Source: Lishizhenia sp965656535 (lineage in GTDB: Bacteria; Bacteroidota; Bacteroidia; Flavobacteriales_D; Crocinitomicaceae). From it: a DNA stretch of 64,000 nt. Under the pieces are notes generated by a model that was given only the letters and a program-made list of their open reading frames with translations, was not told the origin of the DNA and searched no databases. Positions within the stretch are counted from its first letter, which is position 1. Every line of letters begins with the position of its first letter. Position numbers and translations under genes: made by a program. The DNA lies in contig CBFHKX010000001.1 of assembly GCA_965656535.1 (NCBI GenBank), positions 682,001 to 746,000 of the forward strand. The letters run 5' to 3'. Below are positions 37,534 through 47,080 of the stretch, one piece after another.

Positions 37534-37566
37534 CAAATTTAAAACTTTTAGTGTGTTATTGAACAA
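37534..37566 (-). promoter_or_regulatory. probable gcvH-vanZ promoter
   Basis: On the minus strand TTG, 22 bp, TAAATTTG, matching the -7 consensus with a -33 TTG at a slightly long spacing. The -7 box ends 20 bp before the gcvH ATG. Confidence 0.6.
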
Positions 37567-37689
37567 GGTTTACAACTATTTTTATTTTGTTGAAAACCTC
37601 TTGTTCCGTGGACAAATAATTTCGTTTATCCTTAGTTTCGAATTCAGGGTTTTATTCATTTCCAAGTATGGATGCTTATATTTGTCTTT

Positions 37690-38775
37690 ATGGTAAACAG
37701 CGATCAGTTTAAAGCTTTAGAAACGAGAGTAGAAGCACTTAAGAAATACTTAAATGTAGAACAAAAGCGCGCCGAGATCCATGAAGATGAATTAAAATCT
37801 CAGGATCCAACGTTTTGGGACGACCCAAAAAAAGCCGAGGTTTTGCTTAAAAAAATGAGGCAAAAAAAGTTTTGGGTTACGGCTTATGAAGACTTACAAA
37901 CAGCAAGCGAGGATTTGGCTGTACTTATTGATTTTTATAAAGAAGGTGCAGGCGACGAACAAGAAATAGATGCGCTATATTCCAAAACCATTGATGAGCT
38001 AGAAGAGTTGGAATTAAAAAATATGCTTTCTGGAGAAGAGGATAACCTAAATGCGGTATTGCAAATTACTGCCGGAGCAGGAGGTACAGAGAGCTGTGAT
38101 TGGGCATCTATGCTCTTGCGCATGTATATCATGTGGGGAGAAAAAAATGGTTATAAAATTAAAGAGCTCAACTATCAAGAAGGAGATGTTGCAGGAATTA
38201 AGACCGTTACAATAGAATTTGATGGTGATTTTGCTTTTGGATATTTGAAAGGAGAAAATGGAGTGCACCGTTTAGTAAGAATTTCACCTTTTGATTCAAA
38301 TGCTAAACGCCATACTTCTTTTGCTTCTGTTTACGTGTATCCTTTAGTGGATGAAAGTATAGAGATAAATATCAATCCGGCAGATATTACATTTGAAACG
38401 TTTCGATCAGGTGGAGCCGGTGGTCAAAATGTAAATAAAGTAGAAACAGCCGTTAGGTTAAGACACAAACCTTCAGGTATTATTGTAGAAAATTCAGAGT
38501 CGCGTTCACAACTCGGGAATAAAGAAAAGGCCATGCAATTGCTTCGTTCTCAATTATATGAGTTGGAGTTAAGAAAACGACTAGAAAAAAGAGACGAGAT
38601 TGAATCTGAAAAAATGAAAATTGAGTGGGGAAGTCAAATTAGAAATTATGTAATGCACCCTTATAAATTGGTGAAAGATGTAAGAACTGGTTTCGAAACA
38701 GGGAACGTAGATGCAGTTATGGACGGTGATTTAAATCCATTTCTTAAAGCATATTTAATGCATACTGGAAACTAA
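37690..38775 (+). CDS. prfB: peptide chain release factor 2
   Basis: RF2 ends translation at UGA and UAA. About 361 residues, with SPF (LVRISPFDSNAKRH) for stop-codon reading and GGQ (SGGAGGQNVNKVE) for peptidyl-tRNA hydrolysis. The start at ATG 37690 (MVNSDQFKALETRVEALKKYL) matches the usual RF2 opening; ATG 37672 would add six hydrophobic residues. The reading frame is continuous, so there is no in-frame UGA and no programmed frameshift as in E. coli prfB. Confidence 0.95.
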   Translation: MVNSDQFKALETRVEALKKYLNVEQKRAEIHEDELKSQDPTFWDDPKKAEVLLKKMRQKKFWVTAYEDLQTASEDLAVLIDFYKEGAGDEQEIDALYSKTIDELEELELKNMLSGEEDNLNAVLQITAGAGGTESCDWASMLLRMYIMWGEKNGYKIKELNYQEGDVAGIKTVTIEFDGDFAFGYLKGENGVHRLVRISPFDSNAKRHTSFASVYVYPLVDESIEININPADITFETFRSGGAGGQNVNKVETAVRLRHKPSGIIVENSESRSQLGNKEKAMQLLRSQLYELELRKRLEKRDEIESEKMKIEWGSQIRNYVMHPYKLVKDVRTGFETGNVDAVMDGDLNPFLKAYLMHTGN

Positions 38776-38859
38776 TTTTTTAACATTTTCGAATTAAAAA
38801 AAAATGTACCTTCGTTAAGAATAACAAATTAATTTGAGTAGAATAAACAACAAAACGAT

Positions 38860-39828
38860 ATGTCTGATATAAACGAATCAACAGAAAAAAAATCAAATGC
38901 AGGTGTTTGGATTTTAACCACAATTTTAGGATTTATTGTTGCCGGAATATTCATTTTCTTATGGTCTGGAGAACAGAAAGCTAAAGAAGAGGTAATTCTT
39001 GCAAACACGCAGCTTAAACAAGAAATGGAAGACATGAATCAAGCGCTATCCGGATATATTGACGGTGCTACAAATGATTTAAGAAGCGATTTCCAAGAAA
39101 TGTTAGCAACCTATGACGCCTTGATTGAAAAGGATGCAACAAAAGCCGACAGTTTGAACGTGCAAAAAGCAAGAATATCTGAATTGTTAGAAGAGCTAAA
39201 CAACACCAAAAGAAGAAGCTACAGCCAAATAAATAAGTTAAAAACGGAGAATGAGACCTTAAGAGGAATTATGAAAGGATATCTGTATCAAATTGATTCT
39301 TTAAATACACTTAATTTAAACCTGACAACGCGTTTAGACGAAACATCTAACCAGCTTTCTGCAACACAATTAGAAAGAGATGAATTAGCCGAAACGGCAG
39401 CAAAAACACAGGCATTGGTTGCTGCTGGAGCAAAATTGAGCGCATATAATTTCAACTGTTTTGCCTACCGTTTTAAAGTTGGTGGAGGAGATATAGATGA
39501 AACTAATAGAGCGAGAAGAGCAGATGGATTTAAGGCAGAATTTACTATCGGAGAAAATAAGATAGCCGAGGCAGGAAATAAAATGATTTATATACAAGTG
39601 GTTGACCCGAATGGCAACGTTATTTATACACGTGCCAATAACACCACAAACGCCGATGGCAAAACAATTTTATATTCAGATAAAAGAGAAATAAACTATC
39701 AAAAGCAAGCTATAGATGTTGCTATTGTATTTAATCTACAAGGAAAAGAAATTGATAAAGGAAACTATACAATTAAAGTTTACGCAGATGGAACATTGAT
39801 AGGTAAAGATTCTATCACGCTGAAATAA
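38860..39828 (+). CDS. coiled-coil membrane protein, unknown
   Basis: 322 residues: a transmembrane helix at about 17-36 (VWILTTILGFIVAGIFIFLW), a coiled coil at about 38-190 (KEEVILANTQLKQEMEDM, then LKTENETLRGIM), and a beta-rich C-terminal domain at about 200-322 (FNCFAYRFKVGGGDIDETN, KGNYTIKVYADG). The layout suggests an inner-membrane anchored periplasmic protein. I know similar unnamed proteins across Bacteroidota but no function. A good terminator follows directly. Confidence 0.8.
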   Translation: MSDINESTEKKSNAGVWILTTILGFIVAGIFIFLWSGEQKAKEEVILANTQLKQEMEDMNQALSGYIDGATNDLRSDFQEMLATYDALIEKDATKADSLNVQKARISELLEELNNTKRRSYSQINKLKTENETLRGIMKGYLYQIDSLNTLNLNLTTRLDETSNQLSATQLERDELAETAAKTQALVAAGAKLSAYNFNCFAYRFKVGGGDIDETNRARRADGFKAEFTIGENKIAEAGNKMIYIQVVDPNGNVIYTRANNTTNADGKTILYSDKREINYQKQAIDVAIVFNLQGKEIDKGNYTIKVYADGTLIGKDSITLK

Positions 39829-39851
39829 ATTTGAAACTACATACCATATTG

Positions 39852-39883
39852 AAAAATCTTTAGTCGAACAACTAGAGATTTTT
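39852..39883 (+). terminator. intrinsic terminator of the coiled-coil membrane gene
   Basis: AAAAATCTTTAGT (39852-39864) pairs with ACTAGAGATTTTT (39871-39883), one G-U pair, loop CGAACA, followed by TTCGTTT after the T-run. It lies 23 bp after the stop. Confidence 0.8.
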
Positions 39884-39917
39884 TTCGTTTAAGACTATTT
39901 TTTGATATATGCAAGGT

Positions 39918-41024
39918 CTATTGCAAACTCAAATCCCAATCTTTAAAAACGGGTTCGTATCCTTGTTTTTTAATTACTTCAATAAAGGTATCTGTAGAGC
40001 GTTTGTCGTCAATTTCAAATTGCTCTAAATTTACTGCAGGATTAGCGTATCCGCCAGGATCAGTTTTTGAGTCGGCAGAGATACTGGTAATTCCCAATTT
40101 AATAATGTTATTTCTAAATGTTTCAGACTCGCGGGTACTCATGCTTAATTCTACTTCTTGATTAAAAATGCGATACGCACATATTAGCTGCACCAACTCT
40201 TTGTCTGTCATTTCAGATTTTAGCGGAATTCCTCCTGCACAAGGTCTTAGTCTAGGAAAAGAGATAGAATATTTAGATTTCCAATACGTTTTTTCTAAAT
40301 AATCTAGATGTGTAGCAGCAAAAAATGTATCTGTTCTCCAGTCCTCTAATCCAAATAAAACACCAACTCCCATTTTGTGTATACCAGCTCTTCCTAATCG
40401 GTCGTGCGTATCTACACGGTAGTCAAAGTTAGATTTCTTACCTTTTGGATGATGAATTTTATAATCTTCTTTGTGATAGGTTTCTTGATATACTAAAACA
40501 GTATTTAATCCTTCTTCAATTAATTGTTCATATTCGTGTTGGTCTAACGGCTGAACTTCCATTGCAATGTTTGAAAAATAGGGCTTAATTAGACGAATAG
40601 CATTGATGAAATAATCTAAACCTACAGTCTTATTTGCTTCTCCTGTTACAATCAGAATATGATCATAACCCATTGCTTTAATAATCTTAACCTCTTCTAA
40701 AATTTCTTTGTCTGACAGAGTTTTTCGATTAATTTTTATATCTAAGCTAAATCCACAATACGTGCAGATATTCTGACACTCATTAGAAAGATACATTGGG
40801 ATGTACATCTGTATTGTTTTTCCAAAGCGCTCTTGGGTAAGTTGCTGACTCATAGCAGCCATTTGCTCTAAGTAAGGCGCTGCAGCAGGAGAAATTAATG
40901 CTTTAAAATCTTCTAAATCTCTTTTAGCTTTGCGCAAAGCACGTTCTACATCTGCAGAAGTTTTTCCGTAGATAGAAGACTTTACTTCGTCCCAATTGTA
41001 CTTTTTAATCTCTTCTTTAAACAT
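39918..41024 (-). CDS. thiH: 2-iminoacetate synthase ThiH
   Basis: ThiH is a radical SAM tyrosine lyase that supplies dehydroglycine for the thiazole ring. The 368 residues contain the cluster motif CQNICTYC (C-x3-C-x2-C), then VTGEANKTVG and VEVQPL-like segments and the typical GVGVLFGLEDWRTD and SFPRLRPCAGG. Aerobes such as Bacillus use ThiO instead, so this organism has the anaerobe/E. coli type route. It follows thiG by an 87-bp gap and is last in the operon. Confidence 0.96.
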   Translation of the reverse strand: MFKEEIKKYNWDEVKSSIYGKTSADVERALRKAKRDLEDFKALISPAAAPYLEQMAAMSQQLTQERFGKTIQMYIPMYLSNECQNICTYCGFSLDIKINRKTLSDKEILEEVKIIKAMGYDHILIVTGEANKTVGLDYFINAIRLIKPYFSNIAMEVQPLDQHEYEQLIEEGLNTVLVYQETYHKEDYKIHHPKGKKSNFDYRVDTHDRLGRAGIHKMGVGVLFGLEDWRTDTFFAATHLDYLEKTYWKSKYSISFPRLRPCAGGIPLKSEMTDKELVQLICAYRIFNQEVELSMSTRESETFRNNIIKLGITSISADSKTDPGGYANPAVNLEQFEIDDKRSTDTFIEVIKKQGYEPVFKDWDLSLQ

Positions 41025-41111
41025 AAACTTTAAAATTGAATAATTTCTCTTCCCCTTTGTAGGAGGTATTGAAGAGGAGGATTTTTGAATGCTCCGCTTA
41101 AAATCACTGTA

Positions 41112-41879
41112 TCAATCTAAAAAACTAGTTAAAGGCGAACTTGCAACCGCTGTCTTTGTAATTCCACCTAATTTTGCTTCAAAGGCCATTCTACCAGCTT
41201 CTACAGCTAATTTAAACGCGATGGCCATTTTCACAGGATCTTCTGCAACGGCAATTGCTGTGTTTACTAATACGGCATCTGCACCTAACTCCATTGCTTC
41301 GGCAGCGTGAGACGGAGCTCCTAAACCAGCATCAACAATTACAGGAACTTTTGCTTGGTCTACTATAATTTCAATAAAATCTCTTGTTCTAACTCCTTTG
41401 TTACTTCCAATTGGTGCACCTAAAGGCATAACGGCAGCCGTACCAGCATCTTCTAAATGCTTACACAAAACTGGGTCTGCATGTATATAAGGCAGTACAA
41501 TAAAGCCTTTTTTAGCCAACTCTTCGGTAGCCTTTAATGTCTCAATAGGATCTGGCATTAAATACTTAGGATCTGGATGAATTTCTAATTTCACCAAGTT
41601 AGTTTCTAAAGCTTCTCTCGCTAATTCAGCAGCAAAAATAGCTTCTTTGGCATTTCTAACACCAGAAGTATTGGGTAATAAATTAAATTGAGAATGATTA
41701 AGGTGTTTTAATATATCATCTGTTTCATTCTTAATATCTATACGTTTTAAGGCAACTGTAACCAATTCAGAACCACTTGCCAAGAGTGCTTCTTCCATGC
41801 GTTTAGAACTGCTAAACTTTCCTGTTCCAGTAAATAATCTAGACTGAAGTTCTAAATTCCCTATTTTCAATTTTTCCAT
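41112..41879 (-). CDS. thiG: thiazole synthase ThiG
   Basis: ThiG condenses DXP, dehydroglycine and ThiS thiocarboxylate into the thiazole phosphate. 255-residue TIM barrel. Motifs: LFTGTGKF at the N-terminus, MPLGAPIGSNKG and DAGLGAPSHAAEAMELGADAVLVNTAIA. The start overlaps the thiE 3' end by 41 bp, so both are read from one message. Partner ThiH is downstream; ThiS is at the other thi locus. Confidence 0.97.
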   Translation of the reverse strand: MEKLKIGNLELQSRLFTGTGKFSSSKRMEEALLASGSELVTVALKRIDIKNETDDILKHLNHSQFNLLPNTSGVRNAKEAIFAAELAREALETNLVKLEIHPDPKYLMPDPIETLKATEELAKKGFIVLPYIHADPVLCKHLEDAGTAAVMPLGAPIGSNKGVRTRDFIEIIVDQAKVPVIVDAGLGAPSHAAEAMELGADAVLVNTAIAVAEDPVKMAIAFKLAVEAGRMAFEAKLGGITKTAVASSPLTSFLD

Positions 41880-42540
41880 CTTCTACAGCTTTACAAATGC
41901 GTTTTATATCTTTTATGGTGTAATGCTTATTATAAATTAATCCAGAAATTGCAATTCCGTGCACTCCAGTTTTCATAATCATCGTAATGTCTTCTTCTTC
42001 AATTCCTCCTATGGCAAAAACAGGTGTATCCCATTTTTTGTTTTTCATTTGCGAAACAACAATTCTGTATCCCCTAATTCCTAATGCTGGAGCTAACTTA
42101 TCTTTGTCTTTTGTGGTTGTGAAGTTAAACGGACCAACACCCAAATAGTCTAATTTAGTTAAATCATACTTCTTAATATCCTTCCAAGAATTTGCTGTAC
42201 AACCCAATAGTTTACTACTTCCTAATTGTTCTCTAACAACTAAATGATCTTCGTCTTCTTTTCCAATATGAGCCCCGTCAATAAGATTTAATTTTGCAAA
42301 TGCATAGTTATCATTTACGGTAAGAATTATGCCTAGAGAGTTACATTTTTCGGCTACTTTAAGAGCAGTTTCTTCAAAATATGAAGCATAATCTTTATTC
42401 GGATATCTAGCCTTAAAATGATTTCCTTTAATTCTGAGTTGTACCCACTGCACACCACCTTCGGCAAGGTTTTCTAGCCAATGTAAATCTTCAAAATCTT
42501 CTTTTGGATGCGTAATGTATTGGATACGAGGTAAATTCAT
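41839..42540 (-). CDS. thiE: thiamine phosphate synthase ThiE
   Basis: ThiE joins HMP diphosphate and thiazole phosphate to make thiamine phosphate. The 233 residues show QWVQLRIKG near the N-terminus, DGAHIGKEDE for pyrophosphate/Mg binding, GCTANSW, LGVGPFNFT and VFAIGGIEEED. It is the first gene after the TPP riboswitch. Typical ThiE is about 210 residues, and the extra length lies mostly in the C-terminus and the KDKDKLAP region. Confidence 0.94.
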   Translation of the reverse strand: MNLPRIQYITHPKEDFEDLHWLENLAEGGVQWVQLRIKGNHFKARYPNKDYASYFEETALKVAEKCNSLGIILTVNDNYAFAKLNLIDGAHIGKEDEDHLVVREQLGSSKLLGCTANSWKDIKKYDLTKLDYLGVGPFNFTTTKDKDKLAPALGIRGYRIVVSQMKNKKWDTPVFAIGGIEEEDITMIMKTGVHGIAISGLIYNKHYTIKDIKRICKAVEDGKIENREFRTSV

Positions 42541-42580
42541 TTCTTTTCACAATAAATAATGCTTTTAAGAGAATTCACCC

Positions 42581-42608
42581 AATACAGCGTATACAAAATA
42601 CGTGTATT
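42581..42608 (-). promoter_or_regulatory. hairpin in the thiE leader, possible riboswitch expression platform
   Basis: AATACA-G-CGTAT at 42581-42592 pairs with ATACG-TGTATT at 42598-42608 with one bulged base and a 5-nt loop. It sits directly between the TPP aptamer and thiE. There is no U-tract, so a translational or pairing-switch role is more likely than termination. Confidence 0.45.
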
Positions 42609-42614
42609 CGATGC

Positions 42615-42700
42615 TTTTTCCCTTCGTTGGTATTAACCAAATCAGGTTCAAAGAGTATTTCTCAGAATTCCAAAATTAATCGTTTGGAAGACACCCCTAA
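42615..42700 (-). promoter_or_regulatory. TPP riboswitch upstream of thiE-thiG-thiH
   Basis: Minus-strand order: TAGGGGTG, an extended P3 arm (CTTCCAAACG...TTTTGGAA), TTCTGAGAAATA, CTCTTTGAACCTGAT, TTGGTTAATACCAACG and AAGGGAAA. This fits the TPP aptamer consensus better than the thiS copy (CUGAGA and UUGAACCUGAU exact). It should repress the thiazole and coupling genes when thiamine pyrophosphate is plentiful. Confidence 0.95.
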
Positions 42701-42709
42701 AAGCTTGAA

Positions 42710-42717
42710 CAAAGATA
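42710..42717 (-). promoter_or_regulatory. -7 promoter box for thiE-thiG-thiH
   Basis: TATCTTTG on the minus strand, a perfect -7 element, 9 bp before the aptamer. The same octamer lies 6 bp before the first TPP riboswitch. A TTTG lies only 13 bp upstream, too close for a normal -33, so that half is unresolved. Confidence 0.6.
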
Positions 42718-42985
42718 AGGAAAAAATAGACAAAGCACTTAAGCTTCAACCGAAAAGCATAATTTTTCAAATAGTTGACAGAAGTATGAGAACTAGATAA
42801 CTTAAATTATTCTCGTTTCTTTTATAGTTTTCTAAATTGTCGCCATTTCTCAGTTTCCCATAAAAATCTTTCAAAGTGCAAACGAAAACATTCAAAACTG
42901 TATTTTTGCCAACGTAAATTTTAAGCAGAGTAAAAAGTGTAGATAGCCTCCATACTTTTTCTCTGCCTTTTGTGCTTTGTAGAAT
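42718..42985. other. intergenic region between the thi operon and mfd
   Basis: This 268-bp divergent gap has no plausible gene. The only recognisable element is TATTTTTG at 42901-42908, a possible mfd -7 box 77 bp before the ATG, without a visible -33 partner. The rest is plain AT-rich sequence. Confidence 0.5.
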
Positions 42986-45900
42986 ATGGATAGTAAATCA
43001 CTAATAAAAAAAATTTCATCTTACTCACAGATAGATGAAACGGCAGATAAATTACAATACGTTGGCAGTAGAATTCAGTGGAAAGGTTTAGTCGGGTCTT
43101 CTAAAGCTATACTTGCGGGTTTGCTTACACGACAAGTTCCTGGTCACCATCTATTTATATTAGACGACAAGGAGCAAGCTGCTTATTTTTTAAATGATTT
43201 ACAAGGGATTTTTCCTGAAGATAACATCCTGTTTTACCCTGCATCCTATAGAACTCCATATCAAATAGAAGATACGGATAATGCAAATGTTGTAGCAAGA
43301 GCAGAAGTATTAGAAAAAGTAAACAAGGGCACAAATACCGCAATAATAACCTATCCAAAAGCACTATTTGAAAAAGTACCTACGCAAATTATTCTTTCAG
43401 AAAATACCTTTAAAATAGAAAAAGGGAAAGAGTATTCTATTGAATTTATAACAGAAGTGTTGCAAGAATACGGGTTTGAAATAGAAGACTTTGTTTATGA
43501 ACCCGGTCAGTTTTCTATCCGTGGTGGTATTGTAGATGTATTTTCTTTTGCCAACGATCATCCTTTTAGAATAGAGTTTTTTGGAGATGAGGTAGATTCT
43601 ATACGTACATTTGATCCTGTTTCGCAGCTATCCATTAATCAGCACGCGTTTTTTACAGTTATTCCAAATATTCAAGGACAAGAAATACAAAAGTCTAACG
43701 GTACAATTTTACAATTTTTGGGGAGTCAAACCACCGTGTGGACGAGTTCAGAATCTATAACCAAACAAACCTTAGAAAACGAATACGACAAAGCAACAAA
43801 AATATATACAGATTTACCAGATACAGGAGTAAAGCGTACACCTCCAAATGAGATGTATTTTCATCCTTCAGAATGGAAAAAGCAAGTAGAAGAATTTTCT
43901 ATTATTGAATTTGGTCCGGACTTTAATTTTCAACCTGATTTAACATGTGAGTTTACGTTTCAACCTCAACCGGCGTTTAATAAAAATTTTGAATTACTTA
44001 GAGAAGATTTAATTGCTCGTAAAAAAGTTGGGTTTGAAAACATGATTTTCTCTAATCAACCCAAACAAATAGAAAGGCTTTACGATATTTTTAAAGACAT
44101 TGGAGGAGCCGTAGAATTTACACCTATGAATGTAGCGTTGCAAGAAGGTTTTATTGCTCCAGACGCTAAATTAGTGCTTTATACAGATCATCAAATATTT
44201 GAGCGTTACCACAGGTTTAAATTAAAAGAAGGTTTTAGACAAGCTAAACAAGCAATCACTTTAAAAGAAGTGTATAATTTGCAAAAAGGAGATTATGTAA
44301 CGCACATAGATCATGGTGTTGGTCAGTTTTCTGGTTTACAAACTATAGATGTGAATGGTAAACCGCAAGAAGCAATTCGTTTAATCTATAAAGACAACGA
44401 TGTGCTTTACGTGAGCATACACTCGCTTCATCGTATTTCTAAATTTACAGGTAAAGACGGTACAGTTCCTAAAATGAATAAGTTAGGAACACAAGCGTGG
44501 GCTACACTTAAAAAGAAAACGAAGAAGAAAATTAAAGAAATTGCCTTTGATTTGATTCAACTTTATGCCAAACGTAAAACACAGGTTGGCTTTGCTTATC
44601 AACCGGATACATATTTGCAAAACGAGCTAGAAGCTTCTTTCATTTATGAAGATACTCCCGATCAATTAAAAGCTACAGAAGCTGTAAAAGAAGATATGGA
44701 GAAAGATACTCCTATGGACAGGCTTATTTGTGGAGACGTTGGTTTTGGTAAAACAGAAATTGCAATTAGAGCTGCTTTCAAAGCAGCAACAGATGGTAAG
44801 CAAGTTGCTATACTTGTGCCTACCACTATTCTTTCTTTACAACACTACAGAAGTTTTAAAGAGCGTTTGAAAGATTTTCCCGTTCGTGTAGATTATGTTA
44901 ACCGTTTTAAAACGACCAAGCAAAATTCTGAGACTTTAAAAGATTTAGCAGAAGGTAAAATTGATATTCTGGTTGGAACCCACAAAATTGTAAGTAAAAG
45001 CGTAAAGTTCAAAGATCTTGGGTTAATGATTATTGACGAAGAACAAAAGTTTGGCGTTGCGGTAAAAGACAAACTAAAAACGTTAAAAGCTACTGTTGAT
45101 ACCTTAACTTTAACCGCTACTCCAATACCAAGAACGTTGCAATTTTCTTTAATGGGAGCAAGAGATTTAAGTATTATAAATACTCCACCACCTAACAGAC
45201 AACCCGTTTTAACAGAAATGGTGCAGTTTGACGAAGAAATTATACGAGATGCTATTTCTTACGAAGTAAGTAGAGGTGGACAAGTTTACTTTGTTCATAA
45301 TCGTTTGGCAAATATCAAAGAAATCTCCGGCATGATTCAAAGACTCTGTCCGGGAGTTAAAGTTGCAATTGGTCATGGTCAAATGGACGGTAAAGCCTTA
45401 GAGAAAATAATGATGGATTTTATAGAAGGTGAATACGATGTATTGTTAGCTACTACTATCATAGAATCTGGGATTGATATTTCTAATGCCAACACAATTA
45501 TCATTAACAACGCAAATAATTTTGGTTTATCAGATTTACACCAGTTGCGCGGTAGAGTAGGTCGCTCTAATAAAAAGGCTTTTTGTTATTTAATTGCTCC
45601 GAGGTATGATATGATGACTTCTGAAGCAAGAAAACGCCTAGAAGCTTTGGTTCAATTTTCTGATTTAGGTTCTGGCTTCAACATCGCAATGAAAGATTTA
45701 GATATTCGAGGAGCTGGAAATTTATTGGGCGGAGAACAGTCTGGATTTATATCTGATATTGGGTTCGATATGTATCAAAAAATCTTAAACGAAGCCATAG
45801 AGGAATTAAGAGAGTCTGAATTTAAAGAGCTTTTTAAAGAGCGTAAAACAGATAATTTTGGACAGTTTGTTAAAGAATGTCAGCTAGAAACCGATCTAGA

Positions 45901-46330
45901 AATACGTATACCCGATGATTATGTAAACAATGTAGCAGAACGTTTAATGTTGTATCAACAGCTGGATAATATGACTGCTCAAGATGATTTGGACAAGTTT
46001 ACAAGAGATTTAGAAGATAGGTTTGGACCAATTCCAGATTCTGTTTTTGAGCTGATTGAATCTATGCAACTGCGTTGGTTGGCACAAAGTATAGGTTTCG
46101 AAAAATTGATAATTAAATCAGGTAAAATGATTGGTTACTTTTTGTCTAACCCAGAGAGTATGTACTATCAAAGTGCACATTTTACGCGTATATTAAATTA
46201 TGTGCAGTCTAACCCAGTAAATTGTAAAATGAACGAGAAAAACGATAGGCTACGACTTATTTATACCGACGTAAAATCGATTAAGGCTGCACGCGGTAGA
46301 TTAAAAGAAATTGAAACACTAAATGTTTAG
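42986..46330 (+). CDS. mfd: transcription-repair coupling factor Mfd
   Basis: Mfd removes RNA polymerase stalled at DNA lesions and recruits UvrAB. 1114 residues. Domains in order: UvrB-like D1-D2 (about 1-330), an RNAP-interaction domain at about 430-490 (GDYVTHIDHGVGQFSGLQ), the RecG-like motor with Walker A GDVGFGKTE and DEEQKFGV, helicase motif VI (QLRGRVGRSNKKAFCYL), and a C-terminal TRCF domain. All blocks are present, so it looks intact. Confidence 0.97.
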   Translation: MDSKSLIKKISSYSQIDETADKLQYVGSRIQWKGLVGSSKAILAGLLTRQVPGHHLFILDDKEQAAYFLNDLQGIFPEDNILFYPASYRTPYQIEDTDNANVVARAEVLEKVNKGTNTAIITYPKALFEKVPTQIILSENTFKIEKGKEYSIEFITEVLQEYGFEIEDFVYEPGQFSIRGGIVDVFSFANDHPFRIEFFGDEVDSIRTFDPVSQLSINQHAFFTVIPNIQGQEIQKSNGTILQFLGSQTTVWTSSESITKQTLENEYDKATKIYTDLPDTGVKRTPPNEMYFHPSEWKKQVEEFSIIEFGPDFNFQPDLTCEFTFQPQPAFNKNFELLREDLIARKKVGFENMIFSNQPKQIERLYDIFKDIGGAVEFTPMNVALQEGFIAPDAKLVLYTDHQIFERYHRFKLKEGFRQAKQAITLKEVYNLQKGDYVTHIDHGVGQFSGLQTIDVNGKPQEAIRLIYKDNDVLYVSIHSLHRISKFTGKDGTVPKMNKLGTQAWATLKKKTKKKIKEIAFDLIQLYAKRKTQVGFAYQPDTYLQNELEASFIYEDTPDQLKATEAVKEDMEKDTPMDRLICGDVGFGKTEIAIRAAFKAATDGKQVAILVPTTILSLQHYRSFKERLKDFPVRVDYVNRFKTTKQNSETLKDLAEGKIDILVGTHKIVSKSVKFKDLGLMIIDEEQKFGVAVKDKLKTLKATVDTLTLTATPIPRTLQFSLMGARDLSIINTPPPNRQPVLTEMVQFDEEIIRDAISYEVSRGGQVYFVHNRLANIKEISGMIQRLCPGVKVAIGHGQMDGKALEKIMMDFIEGEYDVLLATTIIESGIDISNANTIIINNANNFGLSDLHQLRGRVGRSNKKAFCYLIAPRYDMMTSEARKRLEALVQFSDLGSGFNIAMKDLDIRGAGNLLGGEQSGFISDIGFDMYQKILNEAIEELRESEFKELFKERKTDNFGQFVKECQLETDLEIRIPDDYVNNVAERLMLYQQLDNMTAQDDLDKFTRDLEDRFGPIPDSVFELIESMQLRWLAQSIGFEKLIIKSGKMIGYFLSNPESMYYQSAHFTRILNYVQSNPVNCKMNEKNDRLRLIYTDVKSIKAARGRLKEIETLNV

Positions 46331-46346
46331 TGTTATTGTTGCATCT

Positions 46347-47006
46347 TTAGAAACCAAATAGAAACAGAGCAGTAATAAGGAGTAAAATCGCTGCAATCAA
46401 TAGAGATAAAGAGATGATAGAAAGTACTTTTCCTATTCTTGCGTTTGTTCGTCCTACCTCCGATTGATAACGAGAACGTAAGGCAGACTTCGCCAAGGCA
46501 ATTCCTACTATACTAAAAATTAGCGTGGTTAATGGGAAAGGGAAAAATGATAAAATCCCTAAAATTAAGCTTGCTGTACCTTGATTTTTCGATTTTCGGG
46601 CTAACTCTCCTTCTACACTATTCCCATTTACAAAAACGGTATCATCAAAAATCGGTTCATCAATAAACTCTGCTTGGTAATCCTCTTCTTGAGTAAATCC
46701 TAGAACTAAGCTCTTTTCTTCATTCTTTTCCTTTGGAACTACAGTTATTTCGTCGGTTGAATTGTGCTCATAAGGATACGCTTTATTTATCGCTGAGGAA
46801 GACTGAGTTGTTTCTAATGATAGATTGCTGTGTTTTACTTCTGAATTACTATTAATGATCTCGTCTTTTTCTTTTTTGATTTGCAAAGAAGAAAGAGAAG
46901 CTTTTGGAGCTTTAAATTTACCACTCAAGTGTTTTCTTTGTTGAAAAGACGAAGTTGCACAGCTCGTTAGCAGAAGAATGGAGATTATGTATAAGGTAGT
47001 TTTCAT
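46347..47006 (-). CDS. putative lipoprotein with C-terminal DUF4190-like membrane segment
   Basis: 219 residues. The N-terminus MKTTLYIISILLLTSCATSS has a lipobox (LTSC). A polar Ser/Lys/Glu-rich region at about 20-135 precedes two hydrophobic helices at about 140-170 and 190-219 (ASLILGILSFFPFPLTTLIFSIVGIALAKSAL). The latter resembles DUF4190. Both a lipid anchor and two helices in one protein are odd; it may insert in the inner membrane. It is convergent with mfd and divergent from the hydrolase gene. Confidence 0.72.
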   Translation of the reverse strand: MKTTLYIISILLLTSCATSSFQQRKHLSGKFKAPKASLSSLQIKKEKDEIINSNSEVKHSNLSLETTQSSSAINKAYPYEHNSTDEITVVPKEKNEEKSLVLGFTQEEDYQAEFIDEPIFDDTVFVNGNSVEGELARKSKNQGTASLILGILSFFPFPLTTLIFSIVGIALAKSALRSRYQSEVGRTNARIGKVLSIISLSLLIAAILLLITALFLFGF

Positions 47007-47080
47007 GTCTTATTTTGTTTAAAAGTAGTAAATTCTAGTTAAACTACTTATCTTGTTTAGTCAAATTTTAATGACATATC

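Noticed and set aside
42718..42985. Small RNA gene before mfd
   Set aside because: No conserved RNA motif or stable hairpin is visible in this gap.
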